From Enterobacter asburiae (lineage in GTDB: Bacteria > Pseudomonadota > Gammaproteobacteria > Enterobacterales > Enterobacteriaceae): a DNA stretch of 64,000 nucleotides. The translations under genes were made by a program, and so were the position numbers. Of the stretch, positions 42,603 through 52,719 are shown piece after piece (position 1 is the first letter of the stretch; the number at the start of each line of letters is the position of its first letter). The stretch lies in the NCBI RefSeq assembly GCF_021440515.1, contig NZ_JAKCMV010000016.1, forward strand, positions 1 through 64,000, written 5' to 3'. The notes beneath the pieces are model-generated. The model had not been told where the DNA came from, searched no databases, and saw only the letters and a program-made list of their open reading frames with translations.

Positions 42603-43418
42603 ATGTTTCTGATTAATGGCCTTGAGCAGGATTGTCTTCTTGCGAGCGACAGGGCGACGCAGTTTGGCGATGGCTGTTTTACCACCGCGCGTATCACCGA
42701 CGGGGATGTCGTACTTCTCACAGCCCATCTTCAGCGTTTACAGAACGCCTGTGAAAAACTCCTGATCCCCTTTACCGAGTGGGAAACCCTCGCGTACGAG
42801 ATGACGCAGCGGGCCGCAGGGCACACCAGCGGCGTGCTGAAGGTCATCATCAGCCGGGGTAGCGGCGGGCGGGGTTACAGCGGTGCAAACTGTCAGGAGC
42901 CCACGCGGATCCTCTCTGTTTCCGCCTATCCCGCGCAGTATGAACGCTGGCGGCGCGACGGCATTATCCTCGAACTCAGCCCGGTACGTCTTGGACGAAA
43001 CCCGATGCTGGCCGGAATTAAGCATCTCAACCGTTTAGAGCAGGTGTTGATCCGCGCTCATCTTGAGCAGTCGGACGCGGACGAAGCGCTGGTTCTTGAC
43101 AGCGAAGGGGTCATTACTGAATGCTGTGCGGCTAATTTATTCTGGCGGCAGGGCAGCGATGTCTTTACGCCAAAGCTCGACCAGGCTGGCGTGAATGGCA
43201 TTATGCGTCAGTTTTGTTTGCAGCAGCTGGCACGCTCTGATTTTCGTGTTGTCGAAGTTAACGCAACCGAAGAGGCCCTGTTAGCGGCAGAGGAAGTGCT
43301 GGTCTGCAATGCGTTGATGCCCGTTGTGCCGGTTCGCGCCTGCGGCCAACAAACATGGTCATCCCGCGAGCTGTACCAATTTTTAGCCCCGTTATGTGAG
43401 CAAACCAGAAAGTCATGA
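42603..43418 (+). CDS. pabC: Aminodeoxychorismate lyase PabC
   Basis: PabC releases p-aminobenzoate and pyruvate from 4-amino-4-deoxychorismate, for folate synthesis. The 271-residue PLP enzyme of the branched-chain aminotransferase-like fold IV group has the Schiff-base Lys140 in [10 protein letters not shown] and the phosphate-binding stretch [21 protein letters not shown] precedes the ATG. It overlaps mltG by 4 bp (ATGA), showing coupling. Confidence 0.95.
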   Translation: MFLINGLEQDCLLASDRATQFGDGCFTTARITDGDVVLLTAHLQRLQNACEKLLIPFTEWETLAYEMTQRAAGHTSGVLKVIISRGSGGRGYSGANCQEPTRILSVSAYPAQYERWRRDGIILELSPVRLGRNPMLAGIKHLNRLEQVLIRAHLEQSDADEALVLDSEGVITECCAANLFWRQGSDVFTPKLDQAGVNGIMRQFCLQQLARSDFRVVEVNATEEALLAAEEVLVCNALMPVVPVRACGQQTWSSRELYQFLAPLCEQTRKS

Positions 43419-44437
43419 AGAAAATGTTGCGCTTTACCCTCCTGCTGGTCGTCGTGCTGGGCATTGCCGGGGGAGCAGGAATGTGGAAGGTTCGTCAGCT
43501 GGCGAGCAGTAAGATCCTCATCAAAGAAGAAACGATATTTACGCTGAAAGCCGGAACAGGGCGTCTGGCGCTCGGCGAACAGCTTTACGCCGATAAAGTG
43601 ATCAACCGTCCGCGCGTTTTCCAGTGGCTGCTGCGCGTTGAGCCGGATCTGTCGCATTTTAAAGCCGGGACCTACCGCTTAATGCCGGGAATGACCGTCA
43701 AAGAGATGCTGCAACTGCTGGAAAGTGGTAAAGAAGCCCAGTTCCCGCTGCGCTTTGTGGAAGGGATGCGCCTGAGTGATTATCTCCGGCAACTGCGGGA
43801 TGCGCCGTACCTGAAGCATACCCTGAAAGATGATAGCTACCAGACCGTCGCCGAGGTGCTTAAATTCGACCATCCTGAGTGGGTTGAAGGCTGGTTCTGG
43901 CCGGATACCTGGATGTATACCGCAGGCACGACCGATGTTGCCATCCTCAAGCGCGCGCATAAAAAGATGGTTGCCGCCGTGGATGCAGCCTGGAAAGGGC
44001 GCGTGGACGGGCTGCCGTATAAAGATCAAAACCAGTTTGTCACCATGGCCTCGATTATCGAAAAAGAGACTGCCGTTGCCGCCGAGCGTGACAAAGTGGC
44101 CTCTGTGTTCATCAACCGACTGCGTATCGGAATGCGTTTGCAGACTGACCCGACCGTGATTTACGGGATGGGGGAGAGCTACAACGGCAAGATTTCGAGA
44201 AAAGATCTGGAAACGCCAACGGCGTATAATACCTACGTGATTAGCGGTTTGCCGCCTGGCCCGATTGCTACGCCGGGCAATGCGTCCCTGAACGCGGCCG
44301 CGCACCCGGCCAAAACGCCGTATCTCTATTTTGTGGCTGATGGAAAAGGCGGGCATACCTTTAACACCAACCTTGCCAGCCACAATCGCTCCGTTCAGGA
44401 CTATCTGAAGGCACTTAAGGAAAAAAATGCGCAGTAA
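43415..44437 (+). CDS. mltG: Endolytic murein transglycosylase MltG
   Basis: MltG (YceG) cuts nascent glycan strands and sets their length. The 340-residue inner-membrane protein has one N-terminal membrane span (about 5-25), a LysM-like region and the YceG catalytic domain with the conserved Glu in [20 protein letters not shown]. The ending [17 protein letters not shown] is typical. The gene overlaps pabC by 4 bp and tmk by 11 bp. Confidence 0.95.
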   Translation: MKKMLRFTLLLVVVLGIAGGAGMWKVRQLASSKILIKEETIFTLKAGTGRLALGEQLYADKVINRPRVFQWLLRVEPDLSHFKAGTYRLMPGMTVKEMLQLLESGKEAQFPLRFVEGMRLSDYLRQLRDAPYLKHTLKDDSYQTVAEVLKFDHPEWVEGWFWPDTWMYTAGTTDVAILKRAHKKMVAAVDAAWKGRVDGLPYKDQNQFVTMASIIEKETAVAAERDKVASVFINRLRIGMRLQTDPTVIYGMGESYNGKISRKDLETPTAYNTYVISGLPPGPIATPGNASLNAAAHPAKTPYLYFVADGKGGHTFNTNLASHNRSVQDYLKALKEKNAQ

Positions 44438-45068
44438 ATACATTGTCATTGAGGGACTGGAAGGCGCGGGCAAAACCACCGCGCGTAATCTGGTGGTGGA
44501 TACGCTCAAGGCGCTTGGCGTGGGTGAGATGGTCTTTACCCGCGAGCCGGGCGGCACGCAGCTGGCGGAAAAACTGAGAAGCCTGGTGCTGGATATCAAA
44601 TCCGTGGGCGATGAAGTCATCACCGATAAAGCCGAAGTCCTGATGTTTTACGCGGCGCGCGTGCAGCTTGTCGATACGGTGATCAAACCGGCTCTGGCTG
44701 AAGGTAAATGGGTGATTGGCGATCGTCATGACCTGTCTACTCAGGCTTATCAGGGCGGTGGGCGCGGTATCGATCGGGAGATGTTAGCGACCTTACGTGA
44801 CGCGGTGCTGGGCGATTTCCGTCCGGATTTAACGCTCTATCTCGACGTGACGCCAGAAGTGGGGCTGAAACGCGCGCGCGCGCGCGGCGAGCTGGACCGC
44901 ATTGAGCAGGAGTCGCTGGACTTCTTCAACCGTACCCGCGCGCGTTATCTGGAGCTGGCGGGGCAGGACAGTTCGATCCGCACTATCGACGCCACGCAGT
45001 CGCTGGACGAGGTGACGCGTTCGATTCGTGAAACCGTGACCCAGTGGGTCCAGGAGCAACAGGCATGA
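44427..45068 (+). CDS. tmk: Thymidylate kinase
   Basis: Tmk phosphorylates dTMP to dTDP, required for DNA synthesis. The 213-residue P-loop kinase has the Walker A motif [12 protein letters not shown], the [12 protein letters not shown] motif and a lid with Arg-rich KRARARGEL. The length equals the E. coli enzyme. It overlaps mltG by 11 bp and holB by 4 bp, so these genes are translated as a unit. Confidence 0.97.
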   Translation: MRSKYIVIEGLEGAGKTTARNLVVDTLKALGVGEMVFTREPGGTQLAEKLRSLVLDIKSVGDEVITDKAEVLMFYAARVQLVDTVIKPALAEGKWVIGDRHDLSTQAYQGGGRGIDREMLATLRDAVLGDFRPDLTLYLDVTPEVGLKRARARGELDRIEQESLDFFNRTRARYLELAGQDSSIRTIDATQSLDEVTRSIRETVTQWVQEQQA

Positions 45069-46069
45069 AATGGTATCCATGGTTGCGCCCGCACTTTGAG
45101 CAGCTGATCGCCAGCTATCAGGCCGGACGGGGCCATCATGCGTTACTGATTCAGGCCCTGCCTGGTATGGGTGATGATGCGCTGATTTACGCGCTCACCC
45201 GTTTTTTGATGTGTCAGCAGCCAGAAGGGCATAAAAGCTGTGGTAAATGCCGGGGCTGCCAGCTGATGCAGGCGGGCACGCACCCCGACTACTACACCCT
45301 GGAGCCGGAGAAGGGCAAGACGACCCTTGGCATTGACGCGGTGCGCGAGGTCAGCGAAAAGCTGTACGAGCACGCTCGTCTGGGCGGGGCAAAAGTGGTC
45401 TGGCTGAACGATGCCGCGTTGCTGACCGAAGCGGCGGCTAACGCCCTGCTGAAAACCCTGGAAGAGCCGCCGGAAAAGACCTGGTTCTTCCTCTCCTGCC
45501 GCGAGCCGGGCAGATTACTGGCGACGCTGCGCAGCCGCTGTCGTCTGCATCACCTCTCTGCGTCTCAGGAATCCTGGTCAGTAAGCTGGCTTGCGCGTGA
45601 AGTGACAATGTCACAAGAGGCGATGCTGACCGCGTTACGCCTGTGCAGCGGGGCGCCTGCGGCGGCGCTGGCGCTATTGCAGCCCGACAGCTGGTCACAG
45701 CGCGAGGCGTTGTGTAATGGCGTGGCATCTGCCCTTGATAGCGGCGACTGGCTGAGTTTACTGGCGAGCCTGAACAACGATCGGGCTGCCGAGCGTCTGC
45801 ACTGGCTGGCCTCAATGCTGCTGGACGCGCTGAAAATCCAACAGGGCGCAACGCTGTTGTCCAACGTGGACGTCTGGGTGCTTATCAATACTCTGGCTAA
45901 CCGCCTGTCCGGCAACGCGTTACGCGCTATTCTTCATGACGTTTGCCAGAGCCGTGAACAACTTTTGACGGTAACCGGTCTTAATCGCGAGCTTTTACTT
46001 ACCGACCAGTTACTGCGTATAGAACATTACCTGCAACCAGGCACCGTGCTGCCTGTTTCCCATCTCTGA
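45065..46069 (+). CDS. holB: DNA polymerase III subunit delta-prime
   Basis: HolB is the delta-prime stator subunit of the clamp loader. The 334-residue AAA+ protein has a degenerate P-loop ([14 protein letters not shown]), as expected for delta-prime, a zinc module CGKCRGC with further Cys upstream, and the SRC motif [11 protein letters not shown]. The ATG at 45065 gives the E. coli length and a 4-bp overlap with tmk; the open frame seven codons upstream is not supported. Confidence 0.96.
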   Translation: MKWYPWLRPHFEQLIASYQAGRGHHALLIQALPGMGDDALIYALTRFLMCQQPEGHKSCGKCRGCQLMQAGTHPDYYTLEPEKGKTTLGIDAVREVSEKLYEHARLGGAKVVWLNDAALLTEAAANALLKTLEEPPEKTWFFLSCREPGRLLATLRSRCRLHHLSASQESWSVSWLAREVTMSQEAMLTALRLCSGAPAAALALLQPDSWSQREALCNGVASALDSGDWLSLLASLNNDRAAERLHWLASMLLDALKIQQGATLLSNVDVWVLINTLANRLSGNALRAILHDVCQSREQLLTVTGLNRELLLTDQLLRIEHYLQPGTVLPVSHL

Positions 46070-46079
46070 GAGAGACATT

Positions 46080-46874
46080 ATGTTTTTAGTCGACTCACAC
46101 TGCCATCTTGATGGCCTGGATTATCAATCCCTGCATAAAAACGTGGACGACGTGCTGGAAAAAGCCGCCGTCCGCGATGTGAAATTCTGCCTGGCCGTGG
46201 CGACCACGCTGCCCGGCTATCGCAACATGCGCGAGCTGGTGGGCGTTCGCGATAACGTGGTGTTCTCCTGTGGCGTTCACCCGCTGAATCAGGATGAAGC
46301 CTATGACGTTGAGGATCTGCGCCGTCTGGCGGCGGAGGAGGGCGTTGTCGCGATGGGTGAAACCGGGCTGGACTATTTTTATACCCCTGAAACGAAACCG
46401 CGCCAGCAGGACTCATTCCGCGACCATATTCGCATCGGACGCGAGCTGAACAAGCCCGTTATTGTGCATACCCGCGACGCGCGCGCCGATACGCTGGCGA
46501 TCCTCCGGGAAGAAAAGGTGACGGATTGCGGTGGCGTACTACACTGTTTCACAGAAGACAGAGAAACGGCGGGTAAGCTCCTTGATTTAGGGTTTTATAT
46601 CTCGTTTTCGGGGATCGTGACGTTCCGTAACGCCGAGCAGCTTCGTGATGCCGCGCGCTATGTGCCGCTCGATCGCATTCTGGTGGAAACAGATTCTCCT
46701 TATCTGGCGCCGGTGCCGCATCGCGGTAAAGAAAACCAGCCAGCCATGACGAGAGATGTCGCTGAGTATATGGCCGTTCTTAAGGGGGTCAGCATTGAAG
46801 AGCTGGCTCGCGCGACGACGGAAAACTTCGCAAACCTGTTCCACATCGACCCCGCCCGCCTCCAGTCTGTCTGA
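46080..46874 (+). CDS. ycfH: TatD-family metal-dependent hydrolase YcfH
   Basis: A 264-residue TIM-barrel hydrolase of the TatD DNase family. The metal site is visible as DSHCHLDG at the N-terminus, the Glu in GETGLDYF, PVIVHTRDA, and the Asp in VETDSPYLAP. E. coli YcfH is thought to be a deoxyribonuclease, but its cellular role is not fixed. It is last in the pabC-mltG-tmk-holB-ycfH run, 10 bp after holB. Confidence 0.93.
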   Translation: MFLVDSHCHLDGLDYQSLHKNVDDVLEKAAVRDVKFCLAVATTLPGYRNMRELVGVRDNVVFSCGVHPLNQDEAYDVEDLRRLAAEEGVVAMGETGLDYFYTPETKPRQQDSFRDHIRIGRELNKPVIVHTRDARADTLAILREEKVTDCGGVLHCFTEDRETAGKLLDLGFYISFSGIVTFRNAEQLRDAARYVPLDRILVETDSPYLAPVPHRGKENQPAMTRDVAEYMAVLKGVSIEELARATTENFANLFHIDPARLQSV

Positions 46875-46924
46875 TAAAACCGTTTTTTTTAGGCTCGTAA
46901 TTAATACGCAAAGCGAGTAAAGTT

Positions 46925-46958
46925 CACCGCCTTATTTGGGGCGGTGATGCTGTTTTTT
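46925..46958 (+). terminator. Terminator after ycfH
   Basis: CACCGCC / GGCGGTG with an 8-base loop is followed by ATGC and TGTTTTTT, 50 bp past the ycfH stop. It separates this operon from ptsG. The rest of the 298-bp gap holds ptsG control sites. Confidence 0.7.
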
Positions 46959-47050
46959 GACACATCCAGACACAACTTTTGTAAATATCTGAAAGTTTTT
47001 GATTCGTCTTAAGCCGAAACGTGATAGCCGTCAAACAAAGTCGCAGGGAT

Positions 47051-47075
47051 TTATTTTACTCTGTGTAATAAATAA
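47051..47075 (+). promoter_or_regulatory. Mlc operator over the ptsG promoter
   Basis: TTATTTTACTCTGTGTAATA followed by AATAA is the Mlc-binding signature seen at ptsG of E. coli and lies about 100 bp before the start codon. It implies repression by Mlc, relieved when PtsG is transporting glucose. CRP sites are expected upstream, near 46955-46985, but are not clear-cut. Confidence 0.68.
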
Positions 47076-47152
47076 AGGGCGCTTAGATGTCCTGTCCACG
47101 GCACGGTACTCCCCCCGGGCCAATGCGTGAAAAGCGTAAAAAAAGCACAAAT

Positions 47153-47175
47153 ACTCAGGAGCACTCTCAATTATG
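47153..47175 (+). promoter_or_regulatory. SgrS small-RNA target at the ptsG start
   Basis: ACTCAGGAGCACTCTCAATT before the ATG is the same as the E. coli ptsG segment that pairs with SgrS. It includes the ribosome site AGGAG, so sugar-phosphate stress should block translation and trigger RNase E decay. sgrS itself is not in this window; rne is. Confidence 0.8.
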
Positions 47176-48606
47176 TTTAAGAATGCATTTGCTAACCTGC
47201 AAAAGGTCGGTAAATCGCTGATGCTGCCAGTATCCGTACTCCCAATCGCAGGTATCCTGCTGGGCGTCGGTTCTGCTAACTTCAGCTGGCTGCCAGCCGT
47301 AGTTTCCCACGTGATGGCAGAAGCAGGCGGTTCTGTTTTTGCTAACATGCCGCTTATCTTCGCTATCGGTGTTGCTCTGGGCTTCACCAATAACGACGGT
47401 GTATCCGCACTGGCCGCAGTGGTTGCTTACGGCATCATGGTGAAAACCATGGCTGTGGTTGCGCCGCTGGTTCTGCATTTACCTGCTGAAGAGATCGCAG
47501 CGAAACACCTGGCGGATACCGGTGTTCTCGGCGGTATCATCTCCGGTGCGATTGCAGCCTATATGTTCAACCGCTTCTATCGCATCAAGCTGCCTGAGTA
47601 TCTGGGCTTCTTCGCGGGCAAGCGCTTTGTTCCGATTATCTCCGGTCTGGCAGCGATTTTCACTGGGGTGGTCCTGTCCTTCATCTGGCCTCCAATCGGT
47701 TCTGCCATCCAGACCTTCTCTCAGTGGGCGGCTTACCAGAACCCGGTTGTGGCGTTTGGTATTTACGGCTTCATCGAGCGCTGCCTGGTGCCGTTTGGTC
47801 TGCACCACATCTGGAACGTTCCATTCCAGATGCAGATTGGTGAATACACCAACGCAGCAGGTCAGGTGTTCCACGGCGATATCCCACGTTACATGGCAGG
47901 TGACCCAACCGCAGGCAAACTGTCCGGTGGCTTCCTGTTCAAAATGTACGGCCTGCCGGCTGCTGCGATTGCGATCTGGCACTCTGCTAAACCAGAGAAC
48001 CGTGCAAAAGTGGGCGGTATCATGATCTCCGCCGCGCTGACCTCGTTCCTGACCGGTATCACCGAGCCGATCGAGTTCTCCTTCATGTTCGTTGCGCCAA
48101 TCCTGTACATCATTCACGCTGTACTGGCTGGCCTGGCGTTCCCAATCTGTATCCTGCTGGGTATGCGTGACGGTACGTCCTTCTCACACGGTCTGATCGA
48201 CTTTATCGTTCTGTCCGGTAACAGCAGCAAGCTGTGGCTGTTCCCAATCGTGGGTGCGTGCTACGCGGTAGCTTACTACACCATCTTCCGTGTGCTGATC
48301 AAAGCGCTGGACCTGAAAACCCCAGGTCGTGAAGATGCAACCGAAGACAGCAAAGCGGGCGCAACCAGCGAGATGGCGCCAGCTCTGATCGCTGCTTTCG
48401 GCGGTAAAGACAACATCACCAACCTGGACGCGTGTATCACTCGTCTGCGCGTGAGCGTTGCTGATGTGGCGAAAGTCGACCAGCCTGGCCTGAAAAAACT
48501 GGGCGCGGCAGGTGTGGTTGTTGCAGGTTCTGGTGTTCAGGCAATCTTCGGTACTAAATCCGATAACCTGAAAACTGAGATGGATGAGTACATCCGCAAC
48601 AACTAA
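47173..48606 (+). CDS. ptsG: Glucose PTS enzyme IICB PtsG
   Basis: PtsG imports glucose and phosphorylates it to glucose-6-phosphate. The 477-residue protein has the membrane IIC domain (about 1-385) with the sugar-site sequence [12 protein letters not shown], a linker near [13 protein letters not shown], and the IIB domain with the phosphorylated Cys in [11 protein letters not shown] (about residue 421). The length equals E. coli. It is monocistronic with its own terminator, and unphosphorylated IIB sequesters Mlc. Confidence 0.97.
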   Translation: MFKNAFANLQKVGKSLMLPVSVLPIAGILLGVGSANFSWLPAVVSHVMAEAGGSVFANMPLIFAIGVALGFTNNDGVSALAAVVAYGIMVKTMAVVAPLVLHLPAEEIAAKHLADTGVLGGIISGAIAAYMFNRFYRIKLPEYLGFFAGKRFVPIISGLAAIFTGVVLSFIWPPIGSAIQTFSQWAAYQNPVVAFGIYGFIERCLVPFGLHHIWNVPFQMQIGEYTNAAGQVFHGDIPRYMAGDPTAGKLSGGFLFKMYGLPAAAIAIWHSAKPENRAKVGGIMISAALTSFLTGITEPIEFSFMFVAPILYIIHAVLAGLAFPICILLGMRDGTSFSHGLIDFIVLSGNSSKLWLFPIVGACYAVAYYTIFRVLIKALDLKTPGREDATEDSKAGATSEMAPALIAAFGGKDNITNLDACITRLRVSVADVAKVDQPGLKKLGAAGVVVAGSGVQAIFGTKSDNLKTEMDEYIRNN

Positions 48607-48626
48607 TCAGTGACAGGGGAGACTAA

Positions 48627-48651
48627 GGCAGCCGAATGGCTGCCTTTTTTA
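48627..48651 (+). terminator. ptsG terminator
   Basis: GGCAGCC / GGCTGCC with a GAAT loop and six T residues lies 20 bp past the ptsG stop. Confidence 0.93.
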
Positions 48652-48703
48652 TTGGGTGCGGCACAGGCCGGGTAAACGACGCGCCACCCGGCAAAAACGC
48701 GCA

Positions 48704-48730
48704 CAAAAAAAGGAGCCTTTCGGCTCCTCT
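48704..48730 (-). terminator. fhuE terminator
   Basis: AGGAGCC / GGCTCCT with a 4-base loop is followed on the minus strand by a run of seven T residues. It lies 17 bp past the fhuE stop. Confidence 0.92.
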
Positions 48731-48746
48731 TGTCATAACGGGCAGC

Positions 48747-50972
48747 TTAGAAACTATAGGTTCCGCTCACCGAGAAGTTACGCGGTGCGCCGTACACGCC
48801 GTACGTTCCCAGATAGTCATAGTACTCTTCGTCGAAGACGTTATTCAGGTTGCCCTGTACCGCAAAGTTTTTGGTGACCTGATAGCGGGCAAAGAGATCG
48901 ACAACGGTATAACCGTCCTGGGTGATCTTCGTGACGCCCTGCGGCCCTGGGGTTTCAAAGTCATACCAGGTTTTATTCTGCCAGCGCGCGCCGCCGCCGA
49001 CGGCCAGTTCAGGCAGCATTGGCAGTTGATAGCGGGTAAACAGCTTAAGCGTGGTACGCGCCTGCTGAGGGTTAACCGCGTTACCGTCTTCATCTTCGGC
49101 AATGTAGCGGCTTCCGCCGAAGGTCAGCTGCCAGTTGTCGGTCAGCGCGCCGTTCAGCTCGAACTCGATACCTTTGCTGACCGTGCCATCGACGGATTTA
49201 TATGCCGTTTGTCCACCTGAGCCAGGAATGGTCGTGCCTGTTGATACCGCCACGTTGTCCTGCTCCAGGCGGAAGACCGCGACGGAGGCGGTAAGGCGGG
49301 TATTGAACCAGTCGCCTTTCACGCCCGCTTCATAGCTTTTACCGGTGGTCGGATCGATGAACTTGCTGTTCACATCGCGCTGACCGCTCGGCTGGAAGAT
49401 AGAGGTGTAGCTGGTGTAGACGGACCAGGTATCGTCAATGTCGTAGATCAGCCCGGCGTACGGGGTGACGTCGTGGAACTTCGCGTTGCGGATTTCGTCC
49501 GGCTTGCGCTCAAGGTTATATTTCGCGCTCCATTCCGTATAACGCGCGCCCAGAATCAGGTGCAGCGGATCGGCAAGAGAGAGTCGGGTCGCGGCGTACA
49601 CCGATTTCTGGCGGATCACGTCGCGCTGATAAAGCGCAAAATCAGACCAGGCAGGGTTGGCGAGCTTACCGTTGTAGTCGTAGATGTTGCCCACGTCCAT
49701 CAGGCCGTAGTTATCGTTGACCGGGTAGGAGTTGTCGTAATTATTGCGCTGGCGGCTGTAGCTCCCGCCCAGCATCAGCTCGTGCTGGCGGCCGAGAAGA
49801 TCGTACCCGCCGCGCACGAAGGCGTCCACGGAGTCCTGCTTACGCTCGCCCCGGTTCCAGCCGCCCCATGCGCCCTGGAAAAGGGACGAATCGTACAGGC
49901 CGGTCGTTTTGTCCGGATACCCGTCGATGTACATCAGCTTGCTGTCGAAGTTCGTTTCAGCATGCATGGCGTTCACTTTGGCTTCCCAGCCGTTATCGAA
50001 GCGCTGGCTCAGGTTGGCAAAGACTTTCGTGGAGTCCTGGTTAGAGTACGTCCAGTCGGCGGCGGTGTTAAAGCCACGACGGAAGTGCGTTTTGCTGTCG
50101 TCGCTAAACAGGGAAGGGAAGCCGCCCCAGGTTGGGCTGTCCTCTTCGCTTTCCTGATAGTCATACCCCAGAGAAAGGGTGGTGGAGTCGGTCAGATCCG
50201 CATCGACAACGCCGTAAACGAACTTTTTACGGTAGTGGTTACGCTCAACCCAGGAGTCTTTATCTTCATAGCCCGCAATCGCACGACCGCGAACGTTGCC
50301 GGATTCGGTGAGCGGAGCCTGAACGTCCAGCACGTAGCGCTGCTTGTCCCAGCTACCGTAGGTGGCGGACACCGAGCCTTTAAACTCTTTGCTGTCGGCG
50401 TGCTTGCGCACCATGTTCACGTACGCGGACGGGTTGCCCGTACCGCTCATCAGCCCGGCCGCGCCGCGCACCACTTCAATTTTGTCGAAGATGGCCGTAT
50501 CGCCCGCCGTATCGCCAAAGTTCCAGCGGTTGTCGAGGAAGGTCGGCATATCTTCATACGCAAAGTTGCTGATAAAGAAGCCGCGCGCGTAATAGTTGGT
50601 GCGGCTGGTATCAATGTGGGACGCGCTCACGCCAACCGTGTTATCCAGCACCTGGCCGATGGTGTTCAGCTCCTGATCCTGCATACGCTGCTGGCTGATC
50701 ACGCTGACGGACTGGGGGATATCGCGCGGGACTAACAGCAGTTTGGTTCCGGTGGTGGTGGTTTTAACGCTGTAATCCTGGGCCTGGCCCTCAAGCGGAT
50801 CCTGTGCGTTATCAAACCCGCCGTCGACGACAACGGTGTCCTCTGCGGCGGCGGTCTCGGCGAAACTTACGGTTGGCATCAATGCCATAGCAATGCATGC
50901 AGCCAGCACGGAAGGCGCGGTGGCAGGCATACGTTGCCCATCCCTGGTGTGATTAATGAAAGACATCATCAA
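48747..50972 (-). CDS. fhuE: TonB-dependent ferric-coprogen receptor FhuE
   Basis: FhuE imports fungal hydroxamate siderophores (coprogen, rhodotorulic acid, ferrioxamine) across the outer membrane with TonB. The 741-residue precursor has a signal peptide ending near VSFA-ETAAAE, a TonB box in AEDTVVVDGG, a plug domain (about 60-180, with GIGQVLDN-like and VRGAAGLMSGTGNPSAYVN) and a 22-strand barrel ending in aromatic SGTYSF. E. coli FhuE has 729 residues. Two further ATG codons follow the first; the exact start is uncertain by one or two codons. A Fur-like region lies upstream. Confidence 0.94.
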   Translation of the reverse strand: MMMSFINHTRDGQRMPATAPSVLAACIAMALMPTVSFAETAAAEDTVVVDGGFDNAQDPLEGQAQDYSVKTTTTGTKLLLVPRDIPQSVSVISQQRMQDQELNTIGQVLDNTVGVSASHIDTSRTNYYARGFFISNFAYEDMPTFLDNRWNFGDTAGDTAIFDKIEVVRGAAGLMSGTGNPSAYVNMVRKHADSKEFKGSVSATYGSWDKQRYVLDVQAPLTESGNVRGRAIAGYEDKDSWVERNHYRKKFVYGVVDADLTDSTTLSLGYDYQESEEDSPTWGGFPSLFSDDSKTHFRRGFNTAADWTYSNQDSTKVFANLSQRFDNGWEAKVNAMHAETNFDSKLMYIDGYPDKTTGLYDSSLFQGAWGGWNRGERKQDSVDAFVRGGYDLLGRQHELMLGGSYSRQRNNYDNSYPVNDNYGLMDVGNIYDYNGKLANPAWSDFALYQRDVIRQKSVYAATRLSLADPLHLILGARYTEWSAKYNLERKPDEIRNAKFHDVTPYAGLIYDIDDTWSVYTSYTSIFQPSGQRDVNSKFIDPTTGKSYEAGVKGDWFNTRLTASVAVFRLEQDNVAVSTGTTIPGSGGQTAYKSVDGTVSKGIEFELNGALTDNWQLTFGGSRYIAEDEDGNAVNPQQARTTLKLFTRYQLPMLPELAVGGGARWQNKTWYDFETPGPQGVTKITQDGYTVVDLFARYQVTKNFAVQGNLNNVFDEEYYDYLGTYGVYGAPRNFSVSGTYSF

Positions 50973-51047
50973 ACCCTTAATGAATGGTGAAGGTTGTGTG
51001 CGTCAGTCCCGCAGGCGCGGGCTGAAGTCGTTTTCTATGTTTGAAAT

Positions 51048-51098
51048 GCGCATGAAAATGCAAATGCGAAATATACGCATTGAGATTATCGCTGTAAA
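51048..51098 (-). promoter_or_regulatory. Fur-like operator region of fhuE
   Basis: On the minus strand GCGATAATCTCAATGCG is followed by TATATTTCGCATTTGC, a string of AT-rich Fur-type hexamers with an ATGCG / CGCAT inverted repeat. The element GCAAATGCGAA (51060-51070, plus strand) recurs before the iutA-type gene. The rest of the 347-bp gap to hinT (to 51319) has no gene and must carry the hinT promoter. Confidence 0.5.
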
Positions 51099-51319
51099 CA
51101 GATGTTTCAAATGGAAATGAAATTATGTTTTATAGGATTGGTCTGTAAGAGTGCTCACTCTCCAGCCAGCTGTCGGATAATAAGGAAAGAAATCACGGGA
51201 GAAGGTTGAAAGGACAGGAGAAAGTCGCTCATACTCTTGAGTTGTGTCACACCGTAATAGCACCATTGTGTGTTACCGGCAGGCACACCACGCCAGATTA
51301 AACAAAAAAGGAAAAGGTC

Positions 51320-51679
51320 ATGGCTGAAGAAACGATTTTCAGTAAAATTATCCGTCGCGAAATTCCGTCGGATATCGTGTATCAGGACGAGCTGGTCACA
51401 GCATTCCGGGACATCTCACCTCAGGCACCGACGCACATCCTTATTATTCCCAATATTCTGATTCCAACCGTAAATGACGTGAAAACCGAGCACGAAGTGG
51501 CTTTAGGTCGTATGCTCACTGTGGCTGCAAAAATTGCGGAGCAGGAGGGGATTGCGGAAGACGGCTATCGCCTGATCATGAACTGTAATCGCCATGGCGG
51601 TCAGGAAGTTTATCACATTCACATGCATCTGCTGGGTGGACGTCCGCTGGGGCCGATGCTGGCACATAAAGGTCTTTGA
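51320..51679 (+). CDS. hinT: HIT-family purine nucleoside phosphoramidase HinT
   Basis: HinT hydrolyses AMP-lysine and other nucleoside phosphoramidates, possibly removing adenylated side products. The 119-residue protein has the histidine triad HIHMHLLGG with the catalytic middle His. AAAAGGAAAAGG precedes the ATG. It starts the run hinT-ycfL-lpoB-thiK-nagZ-ycfP; ycfL begins 1 bp after its stop. Confidence 0.96.
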   Translation: MAEETIFSKIIRREIPSDIVYQDELVTAFRDISPQAPTHILIIPNILIPTVNDVKTEHEVALGRMLTVAAKIAEQEGIAEDGYRLIMNCNRHGGQEVYHIHMHLLGGRPLGPMLAHKGL

Positions 51680-51680
51680 C

Positions 51681-52055
51681 ATGCTTAGAGGGCGTTTTGC
51701 TGCGCTTGTAATGGTGCTGGTGCTCGCGGGATGCAGTGCGCGTCCGGCGATCCCGGTCAGTGACGAACAGACGCTGGTGATGGAATCCTCCGTTCTGGCC
51801 GCAGGGATTACGGCAGAACCACCTTCGTTGACGATGAGTGAAATTCAGGCTTCCGCGTCCTCCAGGCTGTATAACGAAAGAAATGAACCAGTAACGGTGA
51901 ACTATCGTTTCTACTGGTATGACGTCAGAGGCCTTGAAATGCATCCACTGGAAGCGACGCGCACGGTGACCATTCCGGCAAGGGCGTCGGTCACGCTGTA
52001 CGGCAGCGCGAACCAACTGGGTGCTCATAAGGTGAGACTGTATCTTTATCTTTAA
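51681..52055 (+). CDS. ycfL: DUF1425 lipoprotein YcfL
   Basis: A 124-residue lipoprotein with a type II signal peptide, lipobox VLAGC-SARP, and a DUF1425 domain ending in GAHKVRLYLYL. The function is unknown. Its place beside lpoB suggests a cell-envelope role. The ATG at 51681 is one base after the hinT stop; a longer open frame overlapping hinT is rejected because it lacks a signal peptide. Confidence 0.92.
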   Translation: MLRGRFAALVMVLVLAGCSARPAIPVSDEQTLVMESSVLAAGITAEPPSLTMSEIQASASSRLYNERNEPVTVNYRFYWYDVRGLEMHPLEATRTVTIPARASVTLYGSANQLGAHKVRLYLYL

Positions 52056-52065
52056 GGGGTGATCC

Positions 52066-52719
52066 TTGATTAAAAATATGAGCCGCTATGCGCTCCTGAG
52101 CGTTTTCGCACTCGTTCTTGCCGGATGTGTGACCCGCACGGAAGAACCAGCGCCTGTCGATCAGGCCAAACCGGGTACGGAACAACCTGCCCAGCCAACG
52201 CCTGAGCAGCCGGTGCCGGTCGTTCCATCGGTGCCGAGTATTCCGACGCAGCCTGGCCCAATCGTGAATCCGGACGCCACGGCGCAGCCTGCACCGCGCG
52301 TTCGTCATTACGACTGGAACGGTGCAATGCAGCCGATGGTGGGCAAAATGTTGCAGGCGCAGGGCGTCACGCCGGGCAGCGTGCTGCTGGTGGACAGCGT
52401 CAACAACCGCACTAACGGTTCGTTAAATGCGGGTGAAGCAACGGAAACCCTGCGCAATGCCCTCGCCAACAACGGCAAGTTCACGCTGGTTTCCTCGCAG
52501 CAGCTGTCCGTGGCGAAGCAGCAGCTTGGCCTGTCGCCGCAGGATAGCCTCGGCTCCCGCAGCAAGGCGATGGGGATTGCCCGTAACGTTGGCGCACAGT
52601 ACGTGCTGTACTCCAGCGCCACCGGGAATGTGAACACGCCAGCGCTGCAAATGCAGCTGATGCTGGTGCAGACGGGCGAAATTATCTGGTCAGGTAAAGG
52701 TGCCGTTTCGCAACAGTAA
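52066..52719 (+). CDS. lpoB: Penicillin-binding protein activator LpoB
   Basis: LpoB is an outer-membrane lipoprotein that reaches through the periplasm to activate PBP1B. The 217-residue precursor has lipobox VLAGC-VTRT, a Pro-rich disordered linker (about residues 30-75, many PxxP repeats) and the globular domain ([20 protein letters not shown] to the end). The TTG at 52066 has AAGGGGTGA seven bases upstream and is preferred; ATG at 52078 is an alternative. thiK overlaps its last 20 bp. Confidence 0.94.
   Translation: MIKNMSRYALLSVFALVLAGCVTRTEEPAPVDQAKPGTEQPAQPTPEQPVPVVPSVPSIPTQPGPIVNPDATAQPAPRVRHYDWNGAMQPMVGKMLQAQGVTPGSVLLVDSVNNRTNGSLNAGEATETLRNALANNGKFTLVSSQQLSVAKQQLGLSPQDSLGSRSKAMGIARNVGAQYVLYSSATGNVNTPALQMQLMLVQTGEIIWSGKGAVSQQ

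Noticed and set aside
49473-50735. 420-residue plus-strand frame opposite fhuE
   Set aside because: Antisense shadow, rich in Val, Ala, Arg and His as is usual for reversed GC-rich genes.
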